Part shown: in pieces, positions 51,664-61,909 of the stretch
How positions within the stretch are numbered: the first letter of the stretch is position 1
Layout: every line of letters begins with the position of its first letter
Assembly (NCBI RefSeq): GCF_000696095.1
Contig: NZ_BAYX01000001.1
Span: forward strand, 558,001-622,000
DNA: 64,000 nucleotides
Reading direction: 5' to 3'
Source: Rhizobium rhizogenes NBRC 13257
GTDB lineage: Bacteria > Pseudomonadota > Alphaproteobacteria > Rhizobiales > Rhizobiaceae
The notes under the pieces: generated by a model
Seen by the model: only the letters and a program-made list of their open reading frames with translations
Told to the model about the DNA's origin: nothing
Database searches by the model: none
Translations under genes and position numbers: made by a program

Positions 51664-53592
51664 CTAGCTGCCCTGGTTGACCAGCCAGGCATGCGACGGG
51701 AAGAAGCGGTCGAGGCCGTATTCCCGTCCGAACATCATGTCATGCTGCAAATAGCGGTAGTCGCGCATCATGGGATCGAGGTTCTGCTCGTTGCGGGACC
51801 AGTCCGGAAAGGTCTGGTTGTCGCGCGTCGCGAGCTGATAGCGATCGATGATGTTGTACTTCTTCTGCACCCGGCCGAGAAAGCCGGTGTAGAACGGATG
51901 CTCGTAGCCAGCGGTCTTGAGGATATGATAGGGCAGCTGCGACGGGCTGATCGTGCCGACATCCTTGCGCACGCCCTTCTTGCTCGACCAGATGACCAGC
52001 GGCGTTTCGTGCTCCCGCTTCATGATGTCGAGCGGCGCTTTTCTAGATGCCACCTGTTCGGGCATGTAGCCGGTGTTCGGATAGACGCTGCCGAGCGGCG
52101 GCAGATGATCGCCCCAGAGAACGATGATCGTCTCGCGGTCGCGCTTGGAGGCCCAGTCCATCAGCATCTTCAGGCTTTGATCGGATTCGTGAACACCTTG
52201 CGCATAGGTCGCGAGCGTATCGCGGTCGGCATCCGTCAGGTCTCCCTTGATATCGACGGTGTTTTCGGCATAGCGGTTCGGTTCGTAGGGGCCATGGCCC
52301 TGCAGGGTGACGGCGAAGAAGAAGAACGGCCGGTCCATCTCGTCGCCTTCGTGCATGATTTCTTTCATCAGCGAGTCGTCGGAGGCGAAAATGCCGCGCT
52401 TTTCCATCGGCGGCATGGTGTCTTCGGTGTGGAACTCCTCAAAGCCGAAGGCCTTGTAGACTTCGTTGCGGTTCCAGAACCAGCCGCTGAACGGATGGAG
52501 CGCGCGCGCTGCATAGCCTTGACCCCGGAAGAAGGTGGCAAGCGATGGCATCGGCTTGCGGACATATTGCTGGTAGGGAATGCTGCCATAGGGCAGGAAG
52601 GCGTTGGAGAAGCCGGTCAGGGCCTCGAACTCGACATTGGCGGTCATGCCGCCGAATTCCGGCGAGAAGACCTGGCCGGATTGCGCCGCGCGGATCGTCG
52701 GCATCGGGTCCGGCGTGAAGGTCAGGTTGGAAAGCCGGGTCGGATCCCAGAAGGATTCGCTCATCAGCATGATGACGTCGGGCTTTCGGCGCGGACCGGA
52801 GAGATAACCGTAATTGCGGGCGGGAATGGCGTCCATCGCATCCGGCCCATAACCCGCCGGCACTTTGACATCTGCCATCGGCAGGTTCAGCGAGAAGGCG
52901 ATGATGAAGCCGTTGTAGCTGTAATTTTCCTTCTGATCCCAGACGATGGGGATGATGCGTAATTTCTCGCGGATGAACGAATATTGCGTCGCGTCCATCT
53001 GCGAGACGAAGAGGGCTGCCAGAGGCAGGCAGACGGAGAGCCGCATGACCCTCGCCTTGCGCGAAAGCGTCGCGGCATGCCGCCAGGCATAGCGCCAGAG
53101 AAGGGCGAGGGCGGCGACCAGGGCGATGATGCCGAAAGCAAGCGCGACGGCGGTCCATGGCCGCTCGCGCACCATCACCGGCATGAGCTCCATGATCTGG
53201 CGCGCAAACAGGAAATCCGAGGGATAGAGGGGATCGGAAAGATAATGCTGTTTCTGGCTGGAGAGGAAGGCCGGGATGAGGACCAGGGGTGCGACCACCA
53301 ATATCGACTGATGCGCGCGGCCGAATAGCGCGTCGAGCACGAGCATTAGCAGCATGACGATGCCGATGGTGGTGAAGGCAGGCTGATTGGCGGAAAACAA
53401 ATAGGCCGGGACATCCGTCAGTTCGCCGCGCGCGACCCACTCGACCGCGATGACGATCAGCAGCGAGGACAGGAAGGTCAGCAAAAGGCTGAGAATCTGG
53501 CGCAGAACCGCCGATTGCTGTCTCGCCGTGCCAAGCTTTTGAAGAATGGCGGGCTTGCCTGCCAATGCGGGACTGGATACCGGGGCGATCAC
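51664..53592 (-). CDS. LTA synthase/OpgB-like phosphoglycerol transferase
   Basis: This 642-residue inner-membrane protein has about five N-terminal helices (up to about residue 200) and a periplasmic sulfatase-fold domain. Metal-site residues include Glu279 (MSESFWD), nucleophile Thr317 (FGGMTANVEFE) and LWGDHLPPLG. It transfers phosphoglycerol from phosphatidylglycerol to an envelope sugar; in rhizobia CgmB does this to cyclic beta-glucans, so that is the likeliest role. The start is GTG 53592 after GGAGAG. Diacylglycerol produced would be recycled by DgkA (9.1 kb). Confidence 0.88.
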   Translation of the reverse strand: MIAPVSSPALAGKPAILQKLGTARQQSAVLRQILSLLLTFLSSLLIVIAVEWVARGELTDVPAYLFSANQPAFTTIGIVMLLMLVLDALFGRAHQSILVVAPLVLIPAFLSSQKQHYLSDPLYPSDFLFARQIMELMPVMVRERPWTAVALAFGIIALVAALALLWRYAWRHAATLSRKARVMRLSVCLPLAALFVSQMDATQYSFIREKLRIIPIVWDQKENYSYNGFIIAFSLNLPMADVKVPAGYGPDAMDAIPARNYGYLSGPRRKPDVIMLMSESFWDPTRLSNLTFTPDPMPTIRAAQSGQVFSPEFGGMTANVEFEALTGFSNAFLPYGSIPYQQYVRKPMPSLATFFRGQGYAARALHPFSGWFWNRNEVYKAFGFEEFHTEDTMPPMEKRGIFASDDSLMKEIMHEGDEMDRPFFFFAVTLQGHGPYEPNRYAENTVDIKGDLTDADRDTLATYAQGVHESDQSLKMLMDWASKRDRETIIVLWGDHLPPLGSVYPNTGYMPEQVASRKAPLDIMKREHETPLVIWSSKKGVRKDVGTISPSQLPYHILKTAGYEHPFYTGFLGRVQKKYNIIDRYQLATRDNQTFPDWSRNEQNLDPMMRDYRYLQHDMMFGREYGLDRFFPSHAWLVNQGS

Positions 53593-53781
53593 CGATCTCT
53601 CCGTATGTTACTAAGGTTTCACAGAAGTGTCACTCCTTTGTCATGAATGCCGGATGAACCGCAAGGCTGACTTAGTATTTTCCGGTGACAAAATACCGCT
53701 CATGCGAGCGCCGCCATCTTTCGCACGCGAAGGCCGCCAAAGGTTGTTGCGGAACGGGGGCGCCGTCGTTAAATATATGGC

Positions 53782-55461
53782 ATGACACAGCAAAGCCCCA
53801 TCACCCAGACCATCCGCATCGCTGTCGCGCAACTCAATCCGACGGTCGGCGATGTCTCCGGCAACCTTGTGAAGGCGCGCGAAGCCCGGGCCGAGGCGGC
53901 GCGCGAGGGCGCGCAGCTTGTCTTGTTTACGGAGCTGTTTATTTCCGGCTATCCGCCGGAAGATCTGGTGCTGAAACCGGCCTTCATCCGCGCCTGCTGG
54001 AAGGCTGTGGAAAGTCTCGCCGCCGATACCGCCGATGGCGGACCAGGGGTCATCATCGGCTTTCCACGCCAGGACGAGACCGGGCGCTACAATTCTGTTG
54101 CCGTGATTGACGGCGGCAAAGTCATCTTCATCAGGGACAAGGTCGACCTGCCAAACTATGGCGAGTTCGACGAGAAACGTGTCTTCGACGAGGGGACTAT
54201 CGCCGGGCCGGTCAATTTCCGGGGCGTGCGGATCGGTATCCCGATCTGCGAGGAGATCTGGAACGATCTCGGCATCTGCGAAACGCTGGCTGAAAGCGGC
54301 GCGGAAATTCTTCTGGTTCCGAACGGTTCACCTTACTATCGCGGCAAGGTCGATGTTCGTTATCAGGTCGTGCTCCGTCAGGTGATCGAGTCGGGCTTGC
54401 CGCTCGTCTTTGCAGCTCAGGTCGGCGGCCAGGACGAGTATGTTTTCGACGGCGCGAGCTTTGCTTTCAACGCCGACAAGTCTCTGGCTTTCCAGATGAG
54501 TCAGTTCGAAACCGCACTGGCGGTGACGACCTGGAAGAAGAACGGCGATGGCTGGCATTGCAGCGAAGGCCCGATGGCGCATATTCCGGAAGGCGAGGAG
54601 GCTGATTATCGTGCCTGCCTGTTGGGCTTCCGCGATTATGTGAACAAGAATGGCTTCAAATCGGTCGTGCTCGGCCTGTCTGGTGGCATCGATTCGGCCA
54701 TCTGTGCGGCGATTGCGGTGGATGCGCTCGGCGAGGAGCGGGTGCGTACCGTCATGCTGCCTTACCGCTATACGTCGGAGGATTCGCTGAAGGATGCGGC
54801 CGATTGCGCCAAGGCGCTCGGCTGCCGCTACGATATCGTGCCGATCGAGGAGCCCGTGACAGGTTTTACCTCGGCATTGGCGGATCTGTTCGAAGGCACC
54901 GAAAGCGGCATCACCGAGGAAAACCTGCAGAGCCGCGCGCGCGGGACCATCCTGATGGCGATCTCCAACAAGTTCGGCTCGATGGTTGTCACCACCGGCA
55001 ACAAGTCGGAAATGTCGGTCGGCTATGCCACGCTCTATGGTGACATGAACGGCGGCTTCAACCCGATCAAGGATCTCTACAAGATGCAGGTCTATGCGCT
55101 GTCGCGCTGGCGCAATCTTCATGTGCCGCCGGGGGCGCTTGGCCCATCGGGCGAGGTGATCCCTTACAACATCATCGACAAGGCGCCGTCGGCCGAACTC
55201 AGGCCGAACCAGACCGACCAGGATTCGCTGCCGCCCTATCCGGCGCTCGATGACATTCTGGAGTGCCTGGTGGAAAAGGAAATGGCGGTCGACGAGATCG
55301 TGGCGCGGGGGCATGATGTCGCGACGGTCCATCGGATCGAGCATCTGCTTTATCTTGCCGAGTACAAGCGCCGCCAGTCGGCGCCGGGCGTGAGGATCAC
55401 CACCAAGAATTTCGGTCGCGATCGGCGCTATCCTATCACCAACCGGTTCCGCGATCGTTGA
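53782..55461 (+). CDS. nadE: Glutamine-dependent NAD+ synthase
   Basis: This 559-residue two-domain enzyme makes NAD from deamido-NAD. The N-terminal nitrilase-type glutaminase shows LFTELFISGYPPEDL (Glu), RDKVDLPNYGEFDEKR (Lys) and IPICEEIWND (Cys), and the C-terminal synthetase has the PP-loop SGGIDS (300-305) and TGNKSEMSVGYATLYGDMNGG. The length is normal for alphaproteobacterial NadE. The ribosome site is weak. A TolB-like gene follows by 31 bp. Confidence 0.95.
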   Translation: MTQQSPITQTIRIAVAQLNPTVGDVSGNLVKAREARAEAAREGAQLVLFTELFISGYPPEDLVLKPAFIRACWKAVESLAADTADGGPGVIIGFPRQDETGRYNSVAVIDGGKVIFIRDKVDLPNYGEFDEKRVFDEGTIAGPVNFRGVRIGIPICEEIWNDLGICETLAESGAEILLVPNGSPYYRGKVDVRYQVVLRQVIESGLPLVFAAQVGGQDEYVFDGASFAFNADKSLAFQMSQFETALAVTTWKKNGDGWHCSEGPMAHIPEGEEADYRACLLGFRDYVNKNGFKSVVLGLSGGIDSAICAAIAVDALGEERVRTVMLPYRYTSEDSLKDAADCAKALGCRYDIVPIEEPVTGFTSALADLFEGTESGITEENLQSRARGTILMAISNKFGSMVVTTGNKSEMSVGYATLYGDMNGGFNPIKDLYKMQVYALSRWRNLHVPPGALGPSGEVIPYNIIDKAPSAELRPNQTDQDSLPPYPALDDILECLVEKEMAVDEIVARGHDVATVHRIEHLLYLAEYKRRQSAPGVRITTKNFGRDRRYPITNRFRDR

Positions 55462-55492
55462 TCGTAACGCCCATCCGGCGAGTGGAGAAGCA

Positions 55493-56320
55493 ATGCGCAG
55501 TTCGGTCGAAATCTACAATATCCGCACCGGTGAAAACCGAATCGTCTGGCAGACGGAGACGTTGATCGAAGCGCCGAATTTCTCGCCCGACGGGCGCTAT
55601 CTGCTATTGAACGGTGATGGATTGCTCTATCGGCTCGCCCTTGATGGCAAAGCCGAGCCCGTTCAGGTCGATACCAGCTTTGCAACGCTCTGCAACAACG
55701 ACCACGGCATTTCACCGGATGGCTCGCTGATTGCTATCTCCGACAAGACCCAGCATGGCAAGTCCTGCATCTATGTCCTGCCGGCCGAAGGCGGGACACC
55801 ACGGCAGGTGACGACCAATCTGCCGTCCTACTGGCATGGCTGGTCGCCTGATGGAAAACGCTTCTCCTATTGCGGTATCCGCAACAACGTCTTCGATATC
55901 TACACGATTTCGGTCGATGGCGGCGAGGAGACGCGGCTGACGCATGGCGAGGGCCGTAATGACGGGCCGGACTATTCCGCCGACGGGCAATGGATCTATT
56001 TTAACTCCAGCCGCACCGGCCTGATGCAGATCTGGCGCATTCATCCTGACGGCACAGGTCTCCAGCAGGTGACAAGCGACAATTACGGCAACTGGTTCGC
56101 TCATCCATCGCCCAGGAACGACAAGGTCCTGCTGATTTCCTATGATCCCGATGTCTTCGATCATCCGCGCGATCTGAATGTTCGCATGCGGTTGATGGAC
56201 ATGGATGGTGGCAACCTCACGACATTGTTCGAGCTTTTCGGCGGGCAGGGAAGTATCAATGTGCCGAACTGGTCGCCCGATGGCGATGAATTCGCCTATG
56301 TCCGCTACGAGCCGGCGTGA
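55493..56320 (+). CDS. TolB-like beta-propeller (PD40 repeat) protein
   Basis: This 275-residue protein consists of PD40/WD40-like blades: APNFSPDGRYLLLNGDGLLYRLALDG, GISPDGSLIAISDKTQHGKSCIYVLP, HGWSPDGKRFSYCG, GPDYSADGQWIYFNSSRTGLMQIWRIHPDG and PNWSPDGDEFAYV. It lacks a signal peptide, unlike true TolB, so it is probably cytoplasmic. Function unknown; it may be a six-bladed binding scaffold. A 31-bp gap suggests an mRNA shared with nadE. Confidence 0.82.
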   Translation: MRSSVEIYNIRTGENRIVWQTETLIEAPNFSPDGRYLLLNGDGLLYRLALDGKAEPVQVDTSFATLCNNDHGISPDGSLIAISDKTQHGKSCIYVLPAEGGTPRQVTTNLPSYWHGWSPDGKRFSYCGIRNNVFDIYTISVDGGEETRLTHGEGRNDGPDYSADGQWIYFNSSRTGLMQIWRIHPDGTGLQQVTSDNYGNWFAHPSPRNDKVLLISYDPDVFDHPRDLNVRMRLMDMDGGNLTTLFELFGGQGSINVPNWSPDGDEFAYVRYEPA

Positions 56321-56486
56321 CCGCTCTGGACAGGGCGCACGCTCCGTTATAAATCTTTGGACGTTCTCAGGGCGCATCCGATCCGCGGGAAGGGCAAGGC
56401 CCACCTGATGCATAGAACTTAAAGACTGCCACACCTCTTTTCAGTCTGTGGGCGCGGATACCGGACGTGAATGAAAGGAGGTCTTT

Positions 56487-58262
56487 GTGACCACGCGCTC
56501 TCTGGCGGGTAACGCCACTCTCGATTCTCTCAAAAAGCAGGCCAAGGCTTTTCTGAAAGCCGCTCAGTCGGGTGACGCATCGGCCCGAAGCCGTGTCACG
56601 CCTTACTTTGCCGATGTCACCGATATCGGGCTTCAGGACATCCAGCTTGTCCTTGCCCGCGAACATGGCTTCTCGAGCTGGGCGAAACTCAAGGCGCATC
56701 TGGAGAGCGCCAATCGCGGACAGGTCCCGCTGGATCAGCTTGCCAATAAATTCCTGTCGCTGGCGACGGTGTCCTATTTTTCCCATATTGCTGCCGATCC
56801 GGCGCGCTTCGACGAGGCATTGCAACTGCTGGAGGCCAATTCCGACATTGCCGGCGATAGCATCCATATTGCTGCTGCTCTCGGTGATGCAGACGGCGTG
56901 GCGCGTTGGCTCGATCGCCAACCGCAGTTTCTCGAGCGCAAAGGCGGTCCCTGTGACTGGCCGCCGCTGCTCTATGCCGCCTATGCCCGCGTGCCCGGCA
57001 GATCCAGCCTGCCGGCTGCAAGGGTTCTGATTGAGCGCGGCGCCGATCCCAATGCCTTCTTTCTTGACCATGGCCAATATCGCTTTACGGCGCTGACCGG
57101 CGTTTTCGGCGAGGGCGAGGCTGGCAAGGTCGGACAGCCGCAACATCCGGAATGTGAGGCTTTCGCGCGTTTGCTGCTCGATGCGGGTGCGGCGGCGAAC
57201 GACAGCCAGGCACTTTATAACCGGATGTTCGAGCCCGATAATTCCTGCCTTGAGCTGCTGCTGGAATACGGGCTCTCCGCTAAAGACAGCAACAACTGGC
57301 TGGTGCGCGAGGATGGCAAGCTGGTGGCGAATGCACAGACGGTGTTCGACTATCAGCTCGCCTGGGCCTGCGAGAAGCGCATGGGCGAGCGTGTCAGGCT
57401 GCTGATCGAGCATGGAGCCGATGTCAATAAGACGGTCAATGGCCGAACGCCTTATGAATGGGCGCGGCTAGGAAATGACAAGGATCTAGCGCTGTATCTC
57501 GTTCAGCAGGGAGCCATAGCCGTTCGTCTGAAGCAAGAAGACTGGGTCTATATTCAACTAGCGACTGGCGATGCATCTACCGATCAAACGATGTGGGTCG
57601 AGCACATACAAAGAGTTTCAGGTGATATCGATATTCCCGATGCGATGCGACGCGCTCATCCTACCATGATGCATGAAGCGGCCGGTGAAAATGCGCTCGT
57701 ACCCGTCCGCCGCATGCTGGCGCTTGGCCTCGACGTCAACGCCATGACCAGCCGTACGCCGCTGCACGAAGCCGCACTACATGGTCATATCGACATGGCG
57801 AAACTGCTGATCGAGCATGGTGCGGATACCACCATCCGCGATCGCTACTACTATGCGCCGCCGATCGGCTGGGCCGAATATAATGGCAGAGCAGAGATGG
57901 TGGAGTTCCTGAAAACGCAGCCGCTCGATATCTTTGCGGCCGCTGCCTATGGCCAGATCGACCAACTGGCCGTGCATCTGGGTGCCCATCCGGAGCTGAT
58001 GAACATTCGCTTCGGTGAGTTTCGTCCGCATGGGGAGGCAAGTGTGGATCGTGACTGGATGACGCCGCTTGGCTTTGCCATTCTCAATCGTCGCGTTGAT
58101 GCGGTGCGCTTCCTGCTAGAGCGTGGCGCTGATCGTTCTGTGAGAGATGCGTCCGGCCGATCCTATCGTGATCTCGCGAGAGAGATGGGCGACGAGGCCG
58201 TCATCGCGTTGTTGCGGCAGCCTATTGCGACGGCTGCGGGCCAACCTCTTTCGGATGCTTGA
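56487..58262 (+). CDS. Ankyrin-repeat protein
   Basis: This 591-residue protein has an N-terminal module ending in VLAREHGFSSWAKLKAHLE, as often seen before ankyrin repeats in soil bacteria, then several ankyrin repeats (for example VRLLIEHGADVNKTVNGRTPYEWA, MTSRTPLHEAALHGHIDMAKLLIEHGAD and DWMTPLGFAILNRRVDAVRFLLERGADRSVRD). It has no signal peptide. A near-perfect AAAGGAGGT precedes GTG 56487, predicting strong translation. The partner is unknown. It overlaps the convergent gene by 41 bp. Confidence 0.85.
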   Translation: MTTRSLAGNATLDSLKKQAKAFLKAAQSGDASARSRVTPYFADVTDIGLQDIQLVLAREHGFSSWAKLKAHLESANRGQVPLDQLANKFLSLATVSYFSHIAADPARFDEALQLLEANSDIAGDSIHIAAALGDADGVARWLDRQPQFLERKGGPCDWPPLLYAAYARVPGRSSLPAARVLIERGADPNAFFLDHGQYRFTALTGVFGEGEAGKVGQPQHPECEAFARLLLDAGAAANDSQALYNRMFEPDNSCLELLLEYGLSAKDSNNWLVREDGKLVANAQTVFDYQLAWACEKRMGERVRLLIEHGADVNKTVNGRTPYEWARLGNDKDLALYLVQQGAIAVRLKQEDWVYIQLATGDASTDQTMWVEHIQRVSGDIDIPDAMRRAHPTMMHEAAGENALVPVRRMLALGLDVNAMTSRTPLHEAALHGHIDMAKLLIEHGADTTIRDRYYYAPPIGWAEYNGRAEMVEFLKTQPLDIFAAAAYGQIDQLAVHLGAHPELMNIRFGEFRPHGEASVDRDWMTPLGFAILNRRVDAVRFLLERGADRSVRDASGRSYRDLAREMGDEAVIALLRQPIATAAGQPLSDA

Positions 58263-58980
58263 GGTCGAGCGTGCCCTGGTCGGTCGCAAGAAATTGTGGG
58301 CCGACCTGGCGCACCTTGTTGGTCGCGGGATCGTAGGGTCGATCAGGTTGCAGTTGTTTCGGCTGAACCGGAGTAATTTCCGGAGGGGCTATCACCGCTG
58401 TCTTCTGCTGCGGCAGAGTGGCGTCGTCCGTCTTGGGCTTTTGCGTCTCTATCGTCGTGATCGAACTTTCCGGCTGCACCAGCGATTGTTGCTGCGGTGC
58501 ATAACCCTCGGGTTTCACGCGGGTGTCGATGACGGTGTCCGGCGTGGCCGACATCGGAGTGCTGCAACCGTTCCGCTGCATGTCATCCAGCAATCGCCGC
58601 CTCTCCAAGCCTGCATCGTCGATGCGGGACACGCTCAATTCACGCTCGTCCATCAGCGATGCAAGGTCATCGCGCATCCGCTCCATCGCATCGTGCATGT
58701 CATCGCAGGCAGCCTCGTTGTCGGAGCCGAGGATGGTCAAGCTGCTGTCGGACGTACAGCCTTGATTGCGCATGTCGCTCTTCAGGCGCCGTATTGCCAT
58801 GTTCTGCTGGACGATGGATCGCGAAAGCTGACGCGTCTCCGCATTGGCGCCAACAAACTCCGTCGTGTCGGCATATCGGACGTGTAATTCGTCGCAGATG
58901 GCATTCGCCTGGGCGAGGACCGGCGTCGCCGCCAGCAGGGATAGCAAGAGAGAGGAGTAGAATTTTTTGCCGCGGTTCAC
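58222..58980 (-). CDS. Secreted protein of unknown function
   Basis: This 252-residue protein has a signal peptide when started at GTG 58980 (basic start, hydrophobic core, cut near AQA), then a helical, Cys-containing region (CDELHVRY, QGCTSDSS, AACDDMHDAMERMRDDLASLMDERELSVSRID, NGCSTP) and a Pro/Gln-rich C-terminus. Spaced cysteines suggest disulfides. I do not recognise a family. GAAGAG lies before the GTG. The open frame up to 59097 is possible but not signal-like. Confidence 0.65.
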   Translation of the reverse strand: MNRGKKFYSSLLLSLLAATPVLAQANAICDELHVRYADTTEFVGANAETRQLSRSIVQQNMAIRRLKSDMRNQGCTSDSSLTILGSDNEAACDDMHDAMERMRDDLASLMDERELSVSRIDDAGLERRRLLDDMQRNGCSTPMSATPDTVIDTRVKPEGYAPQQQSLVQPESSITTIETQKPKTDDATLPQQKTAVIAPPEITPVQPKQLQPDRPYDPATNKVRQVGPQFLATDQGTLDLKHPKEVGPQPSQ

Positions 58981-59173
58981 GTTGTGCTCTTCGAAAAGCG
59001 GTTTGATCTCCACGGAGAATATACCGTGTTGCTTAACAACGTACCCATCAAAACATGCTGATTGTGAAAGATTTTTTGCGGTTAGATCGGAAAACAAACT
59101 TGGCTTGCGCCTTCTCGGCGGCGTGAGGCCACAAAACGGGGAGCAACCGACGAAAATAGGAGCATTAAATGTG

Positions 59174-59212
59174 ATGATGTATCCGGCTAATAACCCGCCG
59201 TCTGTGTCGTGA
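59174..59212 (+). other. Possible 12-codon micro-ORF
   Basis: AGGAG at 59158-59162 is followed after 11 bases by ATG ATG and a 12-residue reading frame (MMYPANNPPSVS). It lies alone on the plus strand between two minus-strand genes and is followed by a G/C-rich stem. It may be chance. The rest of 58981-59252 has no other gene I can support. Confidence 0.2.
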
Positions 59213-59252
59213 CGGCCGCCTTTGGAGACGGCCGCACGCGGTGAATCTCAGA

Positions 59253-61565
59253 TCAATTCGGCTGCGATGCTTCAACCACGGCCAGAGCCGCCATGTTGAC
59301 GACGCCACGCGAGGTGACGGAGGGTGACAGGATGTGGGCCGGAAGCGCCGTGCCGAGCAGGATCGGGCCTACATGCAGGCCATCGGTCATGGTCTTGACG
59401 ACGCCGAGGGTGATGTTGGCGGCATCCAGATTGGGGAAGACGAGCAGGTTCGCCTCGCCGGAAAGCGTGCTGTCCGGCATGACGTGGCGGCGCAGGCTTT
59501 CGGAAATGGCGCTGTCGCCGTGCATTTCGCCGTCGACTTCGAGCTCCGGTGCCGCTTCGCGCACGAGCGCTAGGGCGTCGCGCATCTTGGTGGCGCTTTC
59601 CGATTCCCGCGATCCGAAGTTCGAATGCGAGACGAGGGCGACGCGCGGCGAGATGCCGAAGCGCTTGATTTCCTCGGCCGCCAGCACCGCCGACTGGGCG
59701 ATCTCCGCTGCATTCGGGTTAAAGGTGACATAGGTGTCGGTGTAGAACGTCGCGCCGCGCTGTGAGATCAACAGGCTGAGAGCGGAGAAGTCGCCGACAT
59801 CCGGGCGCTTGCCGATGATCTGGCGGACGATGCGCAGATGGCGTTCGTAACGGCCTTCGAGACCGCAGATCAATGCGTCGGCATCGCCGCGCTTCAGCGC
59901 CAGGGCGCCAATGACCGTGGTGTTGGTACGAACGATCGTTCTGGCTGCTTCCGGAATGACGCCGCTGCGGCCGACGAGCGAGAAATAGAGCTCGACATAT
60001 TCCCGGAAGCGCGGATCGTCATTCGGGTTGATGACGGCGAAATCGGTATGCGGCCGGATCTTCAGGCCGTAGCGCTTCAGGCGGGTCTCGATGACATTGG
60101 GGCGGCCGATCAGGATCGGTACGGCGGTGCCTTCTTCCAGGAGGACCTGGGCGGCGCGCAGAACGCGCTCGTCTTCGCCTTCGGAGAAGACCACGCGCTT
60201 GCGCTCGGCGATCTTGGCGGCGGCGAAAATCGGCTTCATGACGAAGCCGGAGCGGAAGACGAAGCGGTTGAGCTCGTCCATATAGGCGTCGAAATCGGCG
60301 ATCGGGCGCAGTGCTACGCCGCTTTCGGCAGCGGCTCTCGCGACAGCTGGTGCGATGCGCAGGATCAGGCGCGGGTCGAAGGGCGAGGGGATCAGATAGT
60401 CCGGCCCGAAGACCGGCGTCTCGCCCGTATAGGCGCGGGCGGCCACGTCCGAAGGCTCTTCGCGGGCAAGCGACGCGATGGCGCGTACCGCCGCCATCTT
60501 CATTTCCTCATTGATCGTCTTGGCGCCGCAATCGAGCGCGCCGCGGAAGATATAGGGGAAGCAGAGAACGTTGTTGACCTGGTTCGGGAAATCCGAACGG
60601 CCGGTGCAGATCATCGCGTCGGGACGGGCGGCGCGGGCGAGATCAGGCATGATTTCCGGCGTCGGGTTGGCCAGCGCCATGATCAGCGGCTTTTCCGCCA
60701 TCTGTTCCAGAAGCTCGGGCTTCAATACGCCGGCGGCTGACAGACCGAGGAAGACATCGGCGCCACCGATCGACTCGGCGAGCTCGCGCTTGTCGCTCTT
60801 CTGGGCATAGACCGATTTCCATTCGTCCATCAGCACGTTGCGGTCTTCATAGACGAGGCCCTCGATGTCGTGGACCCAGATGTTTTCGCGCTTGGCACCG
60901 AGAATGACCAGAAGGTTGAGGCAGGCAAGCGCCGCGGCACCGGCGCCGGAGGCGACGATCTTGACGTCCTCGATCTTCTTGCCGGCCAGTTCCAAGCCGT
61001 TGAGAATGGCGGCGGCGACGATGATGGCGGTGCCATGCTGGTCGTCGTGGAAGACCGGAATGTCCATCTTCTCGCGCAGACGACGCTCGACGTCGAAGCA
61101 TTCCGGCGCCTTGATGTCTTCAAGGTTGATGCCGCCGAATGTGGGCTCGAGTGCGGAAATCGTAGCGACCATCTCATCGACAGTTGGGGCTTCGATTTCG
61201 ATATCGAACACATCGATACCGGCGAATTTCTTGAAGAGGACCGCCTTGCCTTCCATCACCGGCTTGGAGGCCAGCGGGCCGATATTGCCAAGGCCAAGCA
61301 CCGCGGTGCCGTTGGAGATGACTGCGACGAGATTGCCACGCGAGGTGTAGTCGAAGGCCGTTTCCGGATTGTCGCGGATGGCAAGGCAGGGTGCAGCGAC
61401 GCCGGGAGAATAGGCAAGCGCCAGGTCGCGCTGGTTGCCGAGCGGCTTGGTCGCCTGGATTTCCAGCTTACCGGGGCGGGGATAGCGATGAAAGAAGAGC
61501 GCCTGTTCGTCGAGATTGCCACTCGCCATGTTCTTGGCTGCCTTCGATGTGTCGTGCGTATCCAT
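59253..61565 (-). CDS. Malic enzyme with phosphotransacetylase-like C-terminal domain
   Basis: This 770-residue protein decarboxylates malate to pyruvate. Malic-enzyme N-terminal domain (about 20-160: [37 protein letters not shown]), NAD(P)-binding domain (about 165-410: [34 protein letters not shown]) and a PTA-like domain (about 440-765) follow. The opening [12 protein letters not shown] is like S. meliloti Dme (the NAD-dependent enzyme needed for nodule nitrogen fixation) as I remember it, not Tme. I start it at MDTHDTSK (61565); an open frame extends to 61712. Confidence 0.92.
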   Translation of the reverse strand: MDTHDTSKAAKNMASGNLDEQALFFHRYPRPGKLEIQATKPLGNQRDLALAYSPGVAAPCLAIRDNPETAFDYTSRGNLVAVISNGTAVLGLGNIGPLASKPVMEGKAVLFKKFAGIDVFDIEIEAPTVDEMVATISALEPTFGGINLEDIKAPECFDVERRLREKMDIPVFHDDQHGTAIIVAAAILNGLELAGKKIEDVKIVASGAGAAALACLNLLVILGAKRENIWVHDIEGLVYEDRNVLMDEWKSVYAQKSDKRELAESIGGADVFLGLSAAGVLKPELLEQMAEKPLIMALANPTPEIMPDLARAARPDAMICTGRSDFPNQVNNVLCFPYIFRGALDCGAKTINEEMKMAAVRAIASLAREEPSDVAARAYTGETPVFGPDYLIPSPFDPRLILRIAPAVARAAAESGVALRPIADFDAYMDELNRFVFRSGFVMKPIFAAAKIAERKRVVFSEGEDERVLRAAQVLLEEGTAVPILIGRPNVIETRLKRYGLKIRPHTDFAVINPNDDPRFREYVELYFSLVGRSGVIPEAARTIVRTNTTVIGALALKRGDADALICGLEGRYERHLRIVRQIIGKRPDVGDFSALSLLISQRGATFYTDTYVTFNPNAAEIAQSAVLAAEEIKRFGISPRVALVSHSNFGSRESESATKMRDALALVREAAPELEVDGEMHGDSAISESLRRHVMPDSTLSGEANLLVFPNLDAANITLGVVKTMTDGLHVGPILLGTALPAHILSPSVTSRGVVNMAALAVVEASQPN

Positions 61566-61909
61566 CCCGCTTCTCCATTCCTGCTTGCGCGCGTGCGCCT
61601 CAAATCCCCTCCATACATCAATCGCCGGGAGTGCACAGTATGGATTTGACGCTGCTGAAGGGTTTTTTGTCGCGGCAAAGGCATAAATTTTCTTTTGCGG
61701 AAACCCCGGCATTGCGGACCAGACATTGTGAGGTGCAAGGACCTATGGTCCCGCTCAGGGCCGCGAGTTTCATGACCGACCGGCTGGAGCTCGCCATAGC
61801 TGCAAAACGCGGGCAATTTCCCACCGGGAGCACTCCGCACAGCATTTGTCATCTTCCTGAAACACGAGTCTGATTTTGGATTAGCCAACGTAGGATAGGG
61901 CACGGACAA
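61566..61909. other. Intergenic region upstream of malic enzyme and LpxH-like genes
   Basis: This 344-bp gap separates two divergent genes. It holds a widely spaced inverted repeat TCCATAC (61610-61616) / GTATGGA (61638-61644), two helical turns apart at the arms, near the malic enzyme start. The palindromic GGACC-TAT-GGTCC at 61739-61751 lies further out. No coding gene is evident. Confidence 0.35.
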
